A stretch of DNA of 64,000 nt from DATATB01 sp036268995 (GTDB lineage: Bacteria > Planctomycetota > Planctomycetia > Pirellulales > PNKZ01). Both the position numbers and the translations under genes were made by a program. The DNA lies in the NCBI GenBank assembly GCA_036268995.1, contig DATATB010000127.1:17589-81588 (forward strand). The letters run 5' to 3'. The notes below the pieces were generated by a model that saw only the letters and a list, made by a program, of their open reading frames with translations, ran no database searches and had not been told where the DNA came from. How positions within the stretch are numbered: position 1 is the stretch's first letter; every line of letters starts with the position of its first letter. Shown one piece after another: positions 24,626 to 32,147 of this stretch.

Positions 24626-25420
24626 ATGTTCAAGAAATCCCTGATTGCCGGCGTCGCGGTTGCGGTGCTGGGCACGTTTTTCCTCGGCCGCGACGCGCTG
24701 AGCTATGTCGGCACGTCCATCGGCTGGATCAAAGATTCGGTCAAAAACAGCGTGCCCATCGATTTCGAAATCGAGCGGGCGCGGCGCATGATCAAGAACC
24801 TGGTGCCCGACATTCGCCAGAACATGCAGCGCATCGCCGCCGAAGAGGTCGAGGTCGAGCGGCTCGCGCGGCAAATCACCGACAATTCCTCGCGGCTGGC
24901 TCGCGACCGCGACGAAATCATGCGGCTCAAGACCGACCTGGCCGGCTGCTCCGGCTCGCTCAAATACGCCGGGCGCCGCTATTCGCCCGACGAGGTCAAA
25001 GCCGACCTGTCGCATCGCTTCGAGCGCTACAAGACGCACGAGGCCACGCTCGAAAGTCTGTCGCAAATGCAGCGGGCTCGGCAGCGCAGCCTGGAAGCCG
25101 CCCGGCAAAAGCTCGAGGGCATGCTGGCGATGAAACGGCAACTGGAAGTGGACGTCGAGCATCTGGAAGCCCGGCTCAAAATGGTCCAGACGGCCCAATC
25201 CACGAGCAACTACAACTTCGACGACAGCCAGCTCAGCCGCGCCCGCGAGTTGGTCACCGAAGTGCGCACGCGGCTGGAAGTCGCCGAGCGGATGGTCGAG
25301 GTGGACGTCGCCGTGCAGTCCGAAATCCCGTTGGACGCCGCCGCGCCGACGAACATCGTCGAGCAAGTCGCCGACTATTTCCAAGCTCACGACGCCGAAG
25401 TAGCCGAGGCCGGCAATTAA
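24626..25420 (+). CDS. Membrane-anchored coiled-coil protein of unknown function
   Basis: 264 residues with a GAGGAGA ribosome site. A short hydrophobic N-terminus (SLIAGVAVAVLGTFFLG) acts as anchor or signal. Most of the rest is heptad-rich helix: two coiled-coil blocks at roughly 60-115 and 130-195, separated by a conserved-looking turn (GCSGSLKYAGRRYSPDEVKADL). The turn and anchored coiled-coil layout recall planctomycete membrane or PspA-like proteins, but sequence signatures for PspA are absent. A family A repeat begins immediately after the stop codon. Confidence 0.75.
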   Translation: MFKKSLIAGVAVAVLGTFFLGRDALSYVGTSIGWIKDSVKNSVPIDFEIERARRMIKNLVPDIRQNMQRIAAEEVEVERLARQITDNSSRLARDRDEIMRLKTDLAGCSGSLKYAGRRYSPDEVKADLSHRFERYKTHEATLESLSQMQRARQRSLEAARQKLEGMLAMKRQLEVDVEHLEARLKMVQTAQSTSNYNFDDSQLSRARELVTEVRTRLEVAERMVEVDVAVQSEIPLDAAAPTNIVEQVADYFQAHDAEVAEAGN

Positions 25421-25496
25421 GGCGAGCCGGGAGCGTCAGCGACTGGAGTTCTTCCAGCGTTAGCGACCGGAGGTCCGCCCGAGTCAGCGACCGGAG
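25421..25496. repeat. Dispersed palindromic repeat (family A), three partial tandem copies
   Basis: GGCGAGCCGGGAGCGTCAGC starts the first copy right after the TAA of the coiled-coil gene. Two shortened copies follow, each with AGCGACCGGAG. It is the same family as at 2214-2334 but here in direct rather than inverted orientation. Confidence 0.7.
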
Positions 25497-25535
25497 TTTC
25501 CCTGCCGCCCACGCGCGCGTTACGATTGAGAGACC

Positions 25536-26261
25536 ATGAAACCGCAGGTCAAAACGCACTGTCCGGCCTCGATCGAGCCGGCCCGCTTTTGGCTGTGGGT
25601 CGACGGCGTGGGCGGATTCTTGGTGTGCGAAGGAACCGAGTGTACGCTCGGCCAGCCCGTGGGTGCCGACGTGGACGTCGGCATCCTGGCCGACATTTCC
25701 AGTCGCCATGCGGTCATTCATCGCCGGCAGGATGATTATATGCTCGAGCCGCTGCGGCCAGTTGCGATTGACGGTCGGAAGCTCGCCGGCCCGGCGTTGC
25801 TGGCCGATCGGGCCACGATTCAACTCGGCGAATCGGTGCGGCTGGCTTTCCGCCGCCCGCATCCGTACAGCAACAGCGCTTGCCTGGCAATCGCCAGCCA
25901 GCATCGCACGTCGCCGCTGTGCGACGGCATCTTGCTGGCAGGCGACAGCCTCGTGCTGGGGCCCGGGCCGCGGGCGCATGTGCAGTGCCCGGCCGGGTCG
26001 GGCGAAATCCTGCTCTATCGGCAACAGGCCGGGTGGTTTTGCCGCGCGACCGGGCCGCTGGAGATCGACGGCCGAACAACCGCCGGCGGCGGCCCGCTGG
26101 GGTTTGACCGAAAAACAGCTTCTCCGCAACCCCTCTCCCCTTGCGGGAGAGGGCAGGGTGAGGGGTCTGGAAAAACCGAAGCTGTTCTTCGGCCGAACCC
26201 CAGACGCACGTCGCGCGTGGTGGGGCCCGACTTTTCCTTTACGCTCGAGGAGGCCGGCTGA
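25536..26261 (+). CDS. FHA-domain protein with embedded palindromic element
   Basis: 241 residues. An FHA fold recognises phospho-threonine peptides; here the signature is ADISSRHAVIHRRQDDYMLEP with the invariant Ser-Arg-His, at about residue 50-70. It is preceded by TLGQPVGADVDV and followed by a DGRKL-type turn and IQLGESVRLAF. A second, FHA-like beta half extends to about 185. Residues of about 188-222 are encoded by a 103-base inverted-repeat element (peptide PLSPCGRGQGEG), so they are not part of the ancestral domain. The stop is two bases before the next kinase ATG, so the pair is coupled. It probably docks phosphorylated targets of that kinase. Confidence 0.8.
   Translation: MKPQVKTHCPASIEPARFWLWVDGVGGFLVCEGTECTLGQPVGADVDVGILADISSRHAVIHRRQDDYMLEPLRPVAIDGRKLAGPALLADRATIQLGESVRLAFRRPHPYSNSACLAIASQHRTSPLCDGILLAGDSLVLGPGPRAHVQCPAGSGEILLYRQQAGWFCRATGPLEIDGRTTAGGGPLGFDRKTASPQPLSPCGRGQGEGSGKTEAVLRPNPRRTSRVVGPDFSFTLEEAG
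26099..26201. repeat. 103-bp palindromic element (family C) inside the FHA coding sequence
   Basis: Terminal inverted repeats of 24 bases (26099-26122 and 26178-26201, 21 of 24 pairs matching) flank a core with CCCCTCTCCCCTTGC and GGGAGAGGGCAGGGTGAGGG. The core is shared with the intergenic copy at 46306-46340. No target duplication is obvious. It is translated in frame in the FHA gene. Confidence 0.75.
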
Positions 26262-26263
26262 CC

Positions 26264-28132
26264 ATGCAAGCTGCTTCCCAAATTCCCGGCACTCGGCCGC
26301 CTCGGCAAATGCCGGAGCGCTTCGAGTATGCCAGCGGCGCGCGTCCACTGGCCGGCTACACGATCAAGCGCGGCATCGGCGCCGGCGGCTTCGGCGAAGT
26401 TTATTACGCCACCAGCGACGGCGGCAAGGACGTGGCGCTCAAGCTCATTCGCCGCAATTTGGACGTCGAGCTGCGCGGCGTGCGGCAATGCCTGAACGTC
26501 AAGCACCCGCACCTGCTCGCCCTGTACGACGTGCGCCAGGACGAGCAAGGCAACAGTTGGGTGATCATGGAATACGTCTCCGGCGAGTGCCTGGAGGACG
26601 TCATCGCCCGGCATCCGCAGGGCCTGCCGGCCGGCCTGGCGCTGGAGTGGTTTCGCGGCGTGGCCGCGGCCGTGGCCCATCTGCACGAACACGGCATCGT
26701 GCACCGCGATCTCAAGCCGGGCAATATTTTTTGCGACCAGGGCCAGATCAAGCTGGGCGACTACGGCTTGTCGAAGTTCATCTCCGTCAGCCGCCGCAGC
26801 GGCCAGACCGAGAGCATCGGCACGGTGCATTACATGGCCCCCGAGATCGCCAAGGGTTGCTATGGCAAAGAGATCGACATTTATGCCCTTGGCGTGCTGT
26901 TGTATGAACTGTTGACCGGCCACGTCCCCTTCGAAGGCGAGAGCGTGGGCGAAGTGCTGATGAAGCACCTGACGGCCCAGCCCGACCTTACGCGGCTGGC
27001 CGAGCCGTATCGCAGCACCGTCGCGGCCTGCATGGCCAAGGATCCGACCGAGCGGCCGCGATCGGTGGGTGAATTGCTCGCACGGCTGGATGGCGTGAAA
27101 CACGAAACACCGCAAACGCACGGGCCGGACGTATCGAAACCAGCAGAGTCCCCCCTCACCAATGTCCGGCCGCGCGTCGAATCGGGCGTTAGGAAAGCCA
27201 CTCGGCCGATTATGCGGTTCTGGCGATCGCTCACGCTGCCCAGCAAAGTGGTGGTGTCGCTGGTGGCCGTTTACTCACTCATGTATCTGGCCGCCGGCCT
27301 CGCTGCGTTTCAGTCCGAGCCGCTACGAGCCGCACCGCCGCGAGTCTGGCATGGCTTGTTCCTAGGCGCGATCGCCGTTGGCGTCTATTGGTTTCTACGG
27401 CCGGCGAAGAACGCTCATGCAGCCAATCCGCCGGTTTCAATGCCGGCCGTGCCCCAGCGCGGCATGAATGCCGCAGCTAAGGTCGCAAATTTGCCGGCGA
27501 CGGAATCGACGCGCCAGCGCGTGGCCGAACTGCTGGGGTCGCTCGTGTTTGCCACGGTAGTGGCGGCAGCCGTGGTCATCGTGGCGGCGGCCGTGCGTGG
27601 CGTGCATCCCTCGGCCCAGCAGATTGCCTGGCAATGGCTGGTCGGGGCGATGGGAAGCTGGCTGGTGCTCGTGCCGGCCAAATGTTGGGAGGGCCAGCCC
27701 GGCGACGATAGCCGGCGGCGGTTCATCATGCTGCTGCTGGGCCTGCTGCTGGGATTGTTTGCGTGGGCCGTGGCCGGCTATCTGTGGGTCGAGCTGCCCT
27801 ACGATTCGCCGATCGTGACCAACGTGACCGGCGCCGTCGGGCGCGAGGCCTTCGAGCCCAACGGCCAGCCTCGACTGCTTGCCTATCTGGCGTACTTCGG
27901 TCTGCTGATGCTCGTGCCGCGCTGGTGGATGCAGGCCGATCCACGGCGTCCGCGGCGGGTGAATCTGTGGTCGACCGCCTTCTGCGTTTGCTACGCGCTC
28001 GTGCTCAATCCCTTCTGCGCGTTTCCACAGCCCTGGGCCATGTCCGTCGCCGGCACGATGTCGCTGGCCGTGCAACTGGCCAGCGGCTGGCACCGTGGTC
28101 CTCTCAAAATTCTGGTCGCCCGCCATGATTAG
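26264..28132 (+). CDS. Ser/Thr protein kinase with C-terminal polytopic membrane domain
   Basis: 622 residues. The kinase domain spans about 30-285: GAGGFGEVYYA, VALKLI, HRDLKPGNIF, DYGLSK (a conservative change from DFG), MAPEI, and DIYALGVLLYELLTG. The catalytic residues are present, so activity is likely. A linker leads to several hydrophobic helices from about 325 to 615 (for instance VVVSLVAVYSLMYLAAGLAAF and RFIMLLLGLLLGLFAWAVAGYL). This is an integral membrane domain of unknown role. It starts two bases after the FHA gene and its 3' end overlaps the next gene by eight bases, so the three genes form one translationally coupled unit. Confidence 0.9.
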   Translation: MQAASQIPGTRPPRQMPERFEYASGARPLAGYTIKRGIGAGGFGEVYYATSDGGKDVALKLIRRNLDVELRGVRQCLNVKHPHLLALYDVRQDEQGNSWVIMEYVSGECLEDVIARHPQGLPAGLALEWFRGVAAAVAHLHEHGIVHRDLKPGNIFCDQGQIKLGDYGLSKFISVSRRSGQTESIGTVHYMAPEIAKGCYGKEIDIYALGVLLYELLTGHVPFEGESVGEVLMKHLTAQPDLTRLAEPYRSTVAACMAKDPTERPRSVGELLARLDGVKHETPQTHGPDVSKPAESPLTNVRPRVESGVRKATRPIMRFWRSLTLPSKVVVSLVAVYSLMYLAAGLAAFQSEPLRAAPPRVWHGLFLGAIAVGVYWFLRPAKNAHAANPPVSMPAVPQRGMNAAAKVANLPATESTRQRVAELLGSLVFATVVAAAVVIVAAAVRGVHPSAQQIAWQWLVGAMGSWLVLVPAKCWEGQPGDDSRRRFIMLLLGLLLGLFAWAVAGYLWVELPYDSPIVTNVTGAVGREAFEPNGQPRLLAYLAYFGLLMLVPRWWMQADPRRPRRVNLWSTAFCVCYALVLNPFCAFPQPWAMSVAGTMSLAVQLASGWHRGPLKILVARHD

Positions 28133-28682
28133 TCTGCCCGGGTTGCTCGTGTTGCTGATTGCCGGATTCTTCTTGCTCCGGGCTGTGCCGGCCGTCATCT
28201 GGAAAGTCATGCTGGGCATCGCGGGCGTGCTGGCCGCGTGCGAATTGATCGTGACGCTGGCCCTGGTCATGGCCCTGCTCCCAGGCTGGCGGCCGGACTG
28301 CTCAATCGACATCCAGCAGCAGACCGACTACCTGTGGGCCGATGAGCGCGTCCCTTCCGCATCGCCAATCCGGCCGGCCGAGGTCAAAGAATCGGCAATT
28401 CGCCCGATCGACTTGTCCGACGATCACCCATCGCCCGCGCAGCATGCGGCCCAACGGGCCGAGATCGAACGTCAGTGGCACGACGCGGAACTCGAGCGCC
28501 GCCTGTGGCACGCCGGCAGCCTGGCCGGCGGCCTGTTCGCCCTCCTGGCCATCGCCGCGGCCTATCTAAAACTCGACCTGCAAAATTCCGGCCGCTATCG
28601 CACCCGCCTGCGCCTCGCCGCCGCCGGCGCTCTCGCCCTCACCACCGCGGCCGCCGCCTGGGCCTGGACGCAACCGCTCTAA
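28125..28682 (+). CDS. Membrane protein of unknown function, coupled to the kinase gene
   Basis: 185 residues from the ATG at 28125, overlapping the kinase stop by eight bases. An N-terminal membrane pair (LPGLLVLLIAGFFLL and LGIAGVLAACELIVTLALVM) is followed by a polar loop of about 85 residues. Two C-terminal hydrophobic segments then follow (GSLAGGLFALLAIAAAY and AAAGALALTTAAAAWAW). No family is recognised. Its position suggests that it works with the preceding membrane kinase, perhaps as a sensor or partner; this is inferred from coupling alone. Confidence 0.7.
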   Translation: MISLPGLLVLLIAGFFLLRAVPAVIWKVMLGIAGVLAACELIVTLALVMALLPGWRPDCSIDIQQQTDYLWADERVPSASPIRPAEVKESAIRPIDLSDDHPSPAQHAAQRAEIERQWHDAELERRLWHAGSLAGGLFALLAIAAAYLKLDLQNSGRYRTRLRLAAAGALALTTAAAAWAWTQPL

Positions 28683-28735
28683 CCGTACTCCTCCGTCATT
28701 CATCATTCATCACTCATCCTTCATCATTTCCTCCC

Positions 28736-29371
28736 ATGCTCGACACGCTGCTCATCGACGGCATCCTCGCGGGCGATGCAGCGGCGTGGAACGAGTTGAT
28801 CGAGCGCTTCGAGGGGCGGCTGCTCGCGTTCGTCGACGCCCGGCTGCGCGACCGCGCCGCGAGCGAGGACGTGGTGCAAGAAACGTTCATCGGCCTGCTC
28901 GTGGGCCTGCCGAACTATGATCCGCGGCAATCGTTGGAAAGTTACCTGTTTGCCATCGCGGCGCATAAAGCAGTCGACTATCGCCGGCGGCAGGGACGAC
29001 GCCCGGCAGGCCCGCTCGCCGCGATCGAGGGCAGCTCGGGCGGCGGCGGACCGGCGGCGCGCGCATCGCGTGCCAGTGCGCTGGCCCGTAGCGGCGAGCG
29101 GCGGCAACTGGAAGAGCAGGCCGTGGCCACGGCGCTTGCGGCGATCCTGACCGATTGGCGCCAGCGCGGCCAATGGCTGCGCGTGGCCTGCGCGGAACTG
29201 CTGTTTGTGCACGGGACCGGCAATCGCGAAACGGCCACGCTGTTGGCAATGCCGGAACAGACCGTCGCCAATCAGAAATTCGAATTCATCCAGCGCCTGC
29301 GCCACGCCATTGCCGGCCAGCAGCTTTCGCCCGACGTGTTTCCGGAGCTGAATCCGGCTCCGAACGAATAA
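28736..29371 (+). CDS. ECF-type RNA polymerase sigma factor
   Basis: 211 residues from the ATG at 28736. Region 2 holds DVVQETFIGLLVGLPNYDPRQSLESYLFAIAAHKAVDYRRR, the core- and -10-binding part; region 4 (ELLFVHGTGNRETATLLAMPEQTVANQKFEFIQRL) is the helix-turn-helix. The linker between is Ser/Gly/Ala-rich. It follows the FHA-kinase-membrane genes by 53 bases and belongs to the same direction block. No anti-sigma factor adjoins it, so the kinase/FHA pair may control it by phosphorylation. The gap upstream carries CATTCATCA-type simple repeats and no clear ribosome site, so expression may be low. Confidence 0.85.
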   Translation: MLDTLLIDGILAGDAAAWNELIERFEGRLLAFVDARLRDRAASEDVVQETFIGLLVGLPNYDPRQSLESYLFAIAAHKAVDYRRRQGRRPAGPLAAIEGSSGGGGPAARASRASALARSGERRQLEEQAVATALAAILTDWRQRGQWLRVACAELLFVHGTGNRETATLLAMPEQTVANQKFEFIQRLRHAIAGQQLSPDVFPELNPAPNE

Positions 29372-29383
29372 ATCTCGGCCGTT

Positions 29384-30940
29384 CTACTTGGGTTCGCTCA
29401 ACAGCCAGCGCGGGGCGATCTGGTCGGCTTCGTCGGCCGTGGTGAGCCACAGCAGCAGACGGTCTTTCATCTCGGCTTCGACGGCTCGGTACTCGGCTTT
29501 GCCGGCCAGGTTGACGCGCTCGCCCGGATCGGATTGGAGGTCGAACAGTTCGGCGTAGCCCTCGGGATAGTAGTTGTATTTCCAGCGGCTGGTGCGGACC
29601 ATCTTGGCGTCGGGATGCCGAATGCCGGCCACGCCGCGTCCCTTCTCGAAGTGCATGTCGAGCATGCCGCCCGTGATGACTTCCGGAATGATGTTCTCGC
29701 TAAAGACCGCCTCGCGCGGGGTGTAGTCGCGGCCCGAGCGCGTGACCAGCGGCGCGAAGCTGCGTCCCTGGCACTCGCGCGGCTCATTCAAGCCGGCCAG
29801 TTCGAACAACGTGGGCAGCACGTCGATGGCCTCGACCAGCTCGTCGTGCCGCTGGGGCTTGATCTTCTCCGGCCAGGCGACGATCAGCGGCACGCGCACC
29901 GACGACTCGAAAAAGCAGTTCTTGCCCATGATGCCGTGCTCGAGCAACTGATCGCCGTGGTCGGCGCTGAAGACGATGATCGTGTTGTCGGCCAGGCCTA
30001 GCTCCTTGAGTGTTCGCAGAATGCCGCCGATTTCGGCATCGACGTGGCTGATCGAGCCGTGGTAGCTGCGATAGATCCACTCGAGTCGTTGCCGTGGCGT
30101 GTCCAGCGGCGGCACCCTGTCACGCAGCACAAGCTTGGCCAGTGGCGGCGGAAAATGATTCACGTCGGCCGCGGTCACCCGCTCCGGCAGCGGGAATTCG
30201 ACATGGTCGAACATCGACGCATACGGCTCGGGCAGTTCGAACGGCCCATGCGGCTTCCAGAACGAAGCGTGCAGGAAAAACGGCTTGCCGGCCGCGGCCA
30301 GCTCGCGCAGATAGTGCCGCGTGCGCTGGCCGACCCAGGCCGTATCGGTGAACTCCCCGGCGACGGCGGCCCGATAGGGGTTCTTGCCGGGCTGAATGTC
30401 GGCGGCCACCTTACGATACGGCAAATAGTTGAGCGGATCATGGGCGTTGCGCCAGCGGACATAATCGGACCAGGGATCGGTCAGCGACACGCCGTCGTGC
30501 AGCTCGACAATATCGAACCCCGTGCGCCGCGCCTCCTCCTGGTCGGGCGGATAGTAATGCAGCTTGCCGACCACGGCGGTGCGATAGCCCGCCTCGCGCA
30601 GCCGCGCCTGCATCAGCACTTCGCGGCGATCGACCGGCGTGTAATTCACGCGGTTGCGATGCGAATGCGGATAGCGGCCCGTGAAAAAACTGATCCGCGA
30701 CGGCACGCACACCGGCGCTTGCACAAACGCGTGCGTAAAGTTCGCGCCTTCCGACGCAAGCCGATCCATATTCGGCGTTCGCGCCAGCTTGTTGCCGTTG
30801 GCTCCCAAGCTATCCCACCGCTGCTGATCAGTCATGATGAACAGGATATTCGGCCGGCTCGCGGGCGCGGCATCAGCTGCGGCGATGAACACCGCCAAAA
30901 GTAGCAGCGTCGAAACGGTTCGAAATAGTCGATTCATCAT
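29384..30940 (-). CDS. Secreted arylsulfatase-type sulfatase
   Basis: 518 residues with signal peptide (TVSTLLLLAVFIAAADA). The sulfatase signature CVPSRISFFTGR is at 77-88; Cys77 would become formylglycine. Metal ligands are suggested by NILFIMTDQQ near 35 and by FSADHGDQL around 320. The family cuts sulfate esters from sugars or steroids; planctomycetes use many on algal polysaccharide. Its ATG overlaps the stop of a ParE-type toxin gene by four bases, so it is at the end of a toxin-antitoxin operon, which is unusual. It ends 12 bases from the convergent sigma gene. Substrate unknown. Confidence 0.92.
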   Translation of the reverse strand: MMNRLFRTVSTLLLLAVFIAAADAAPASRPNILFIMTDQQRWDSLGANGNKLARTPNMDRLASEGANFTHAFVQAPVCVPSRISFFTGRYPHSHRNRVNYTPVDRREVLMQARLREAGYRTAVVGKLHYYPPDQEEARRTGFDIVELHDGVSLTDPWSDYVRWRNAHDPLNYLPYRKVAADIQPGKNPYRAAVAGEFTDTAWVGQRTRHYLRELAAAGKPFFLHASFWKPHGPFELPEPYASMFDHVEFPLPERVTAADVNHFPPPLAKLVLRDRVPPLDTPRQRLEWIYRSYHGSISHVDAEIGGILRTLKELGLADNTIIVFSADHGDQLLEHGIMGKNCFFESSVRVPLIVAWPEKIKPQRHDELVEAIDVLPTLFELAGLNEPRECQGRSFAPLVTRSGRDYTPREAVFSENIIPEVITGGMLDMHFEKGRGVAGIRHPDAKMVRTSRWKYNYYPEGYAELFDLQSDPGERVNLAGKAEYRAVEAEMKDRLLLWLTTADEADQIAPRWLLSEPK

Positions 30941-31278
30941 TCGCCCTGCATATCGTTAATTGAAGACTGCCAATCTTGCGCGGTGTGGAAAATCTGCAAG
31001 ACCGTGATCTGTTCGCCTATCGCATGGAATACAGCTAAGTGACCATGCGCTCCGGCCCGCCGGCGGAAAAGTAGATAGCGAAGATCGGATCGCCCTGGGA
31101 CCGGCCGACCCGCGATCTCCGGTCGCGCAAGCGTACCGATTGCGTTTTCGAGAAACCGCAAGTAACCGTCGGCATGCTGAGCGCCGTAACGGTCTGCATT
31201 CCAAAGCCAGATTTCGCGGAGTGTTTCACGGGCGGCGGTGGAGAGGCTTATTGTCCGCTGGCGTGATCGCGCAACCAC
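30937..31278 (-). CDS. RelE/ParE-family toxin
   Basis: 113 residues. The fold signature is TISLSTAARETLREIWLWNADRYG followed by FLENAIGTLARPEIAGRPVPG, then LRYLLFRRRAGAHGHLAVFHAIGEQITVLQIFHTAQDWQSSI. This is the RelE/ParE beta-sheet with its C-terminal strand. Such toxins either block gyrase (ParE) or cut ribosome-bound mRNA (RelE); the composition here fits ParE better, but I cannot tell. The gene overlaps the antitoxin gene by 31 bases and the sulfatase by four. Confidence 0.82.
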   Translation of the reverse strand: MVARSRQRTISLSTAARETLREIWLWNADRYGAQHADGYLRFLENAIGTLARPEIAGRPVPGRSDLRYLLFRRRAGAHGHLAVFHAIGEQITVLQIFHTAQDWQSSINDMQGE

Positions 31279-31532
31279 TGGTCCCTCGTTTTCGCCAGTG
31301 ATTCGCGGACTTCATCCATGGTGTGAACGCTGCCGGCTGCCACCTCGGCCGCTGCCTGGTCTATGAGGGCCAAACGCTGGGGCGTGAAGAAATGACCGAA
31401 ATCTTCGTCGTCTAGCTGGAAGTCGCAGCTTAGCACGTCGGCGATGTACTCATCGACACTCGCGAACCCGGCGACCTCGGCCCGGCGCCGCGCTTCTTCG
31501 TAGATTCGATCATCGAGATTGACCTGGTGCAT
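31248..31532 (-). CDS. Antitoxin of a ParE/RelE-type toxin-antitoxin system
   Basis: 94 residues with AAGGAG ribosome site. The N-terminal half (VNLDDRIYEEARRRAEVAGFASVDEYIADVL) is a ribbon-helix-helix-like DNA-binding segment. The acidic middle (DFQLDDEDFGHFF) and helical C-terminus (VHTMDEVRESLAKTRDQWL) fit toxin wrapping. It is first in the operon, so it is made before the toxin. Candidate promoter at 31554-31582. Confidence 0.8.
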   Translation of the reverse strand: MHQVNLDDRIYEEARRRAEVAGFASVDEYIADVLSCDFQLDDEDFGHFFTPQRLALIDQAAAEVAAGSVHTMDEVRESLAKTRDQWLRDHASGQ

Positions 31533-31553
31533 CGACGGCTCCTTGATTCCTCA

Positions 31554-31582
31554 ATTCTACCGCCATTTTCGCGGAATGCCAC
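31554..31582 (-). promoter_or_regulatory. Promoter candidate of the toxin-antitoxin-sulfatase operon
   Basis: On the minus strand GTGGCA (31577-31582), 17-base spacer and TAGAAT (31554-31559). The spacer contains CCGC...GCGG separated by seven bases, a possible autorepressor half-site pair. The leader to the antitoxin ATG is about 15-20 bases. Confidence 0.4.
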
Positions 31583-31618
31583 GGTCGAAGAGAGTTGGGT
31601 AGTGGGCCAGATTGAATT

Positions 31619-31996
31619 TCAGAAGTCGGCTGAGGATACATTGCCCCCTGGCGGCTTCAGGCCAAACTTCTTAGCAAATTCTGGATCGATCCAGACAGAC
31701 TCTACCTGACGTGGATCTAGCTCGGTCGGCTTCAGCAGGTGGCACCCCTCAACGAACAAATTCCAGCTTGCTGCCAGCATGACAAGATCATCGGTTTCGT
31801 GATCCCAGAAATGAATACTCCCGTCACTTGCTGAAACAAACGCGTTTCCGCATTCATCTTCTGCAAAGACCACGAGTCCCAACGCGTTCCAGGGCTGCGG
31901 GCTAGTTTTCAGACCCACGGCGCGTACCACGCCGTAGCTTTGGCCAGTCCGCTTGTCGGTGAACACTTTGCCTGCGATCGACTCAATGTTCGGCAT
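31619..31996 (-). CDS. SMI1/KNR4 (SUKH) family protein
   Basis: 125 residues. The block CGNAFVSASDGSIHFWDHE followed by LVMLAASWNLFVEGC is the core of SUKH proteins, many of which are immunity proteins against contact-dependent toxins. The C-terminus (DPRQVESVWIDPEFAKKFGLKPP) matches the family's variable tail. No full toxin gene is adjacent; a short frame ends 18 bases upstream. It could be an orphan immunity gene kept against toxins of neighbours, or a protein with a non-immunity role as in yeast Smi1. Family call firm, function open. Confidence 0.75.
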   Translation of the reverse strand: MPNIESIAGKVFTDKRTGQSYGVVRAVGLKTSPQPWNALGLVVFAEDECGNAFVSASDGSIHFWDHETDDLVMLAASWNLFVEGCHLLKPTELDPRQVESVWIDPEFAKKFGLKPPGGNVSSADF

Positions 31997-32014
31997 CGTC
32001 GTATCCTGCTCGGA

Positions 32015-32095
32015 TTAGCTCGCCCGCTTGTTGTAGGGCTTGCGATTCTTGGCGACTGGCGGCGGCAGCATGTCGGCCAAATCCGCGATCGCCAT
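32015..32095 (-). CDS. Possible 26-residue ORF directly upstream of the SUKH gene
   Basis: ATG at 32095 reads MAIADLADMLPPPVAKNRKP and ends YNKRAS. The frame stays open upstream for about 20 further codons. No clear ribosome site was found. It ends 18 bases before the SUKH start, where the C-terminus of a toxin would be expected in polymorphic toxin loci. It may be a decayed toxin end, a small peptide, or noncoding. Confidence 0.2.
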   Translation of the reverse strand: MAIADLADMLPPPVAKNRKPYNKRAS

Positions 32096-32147
32096 GAACC
32101 CAACGAATCCGCTGACAAAAAACTCGCGGAGTCGCAACTGCCCGCGA

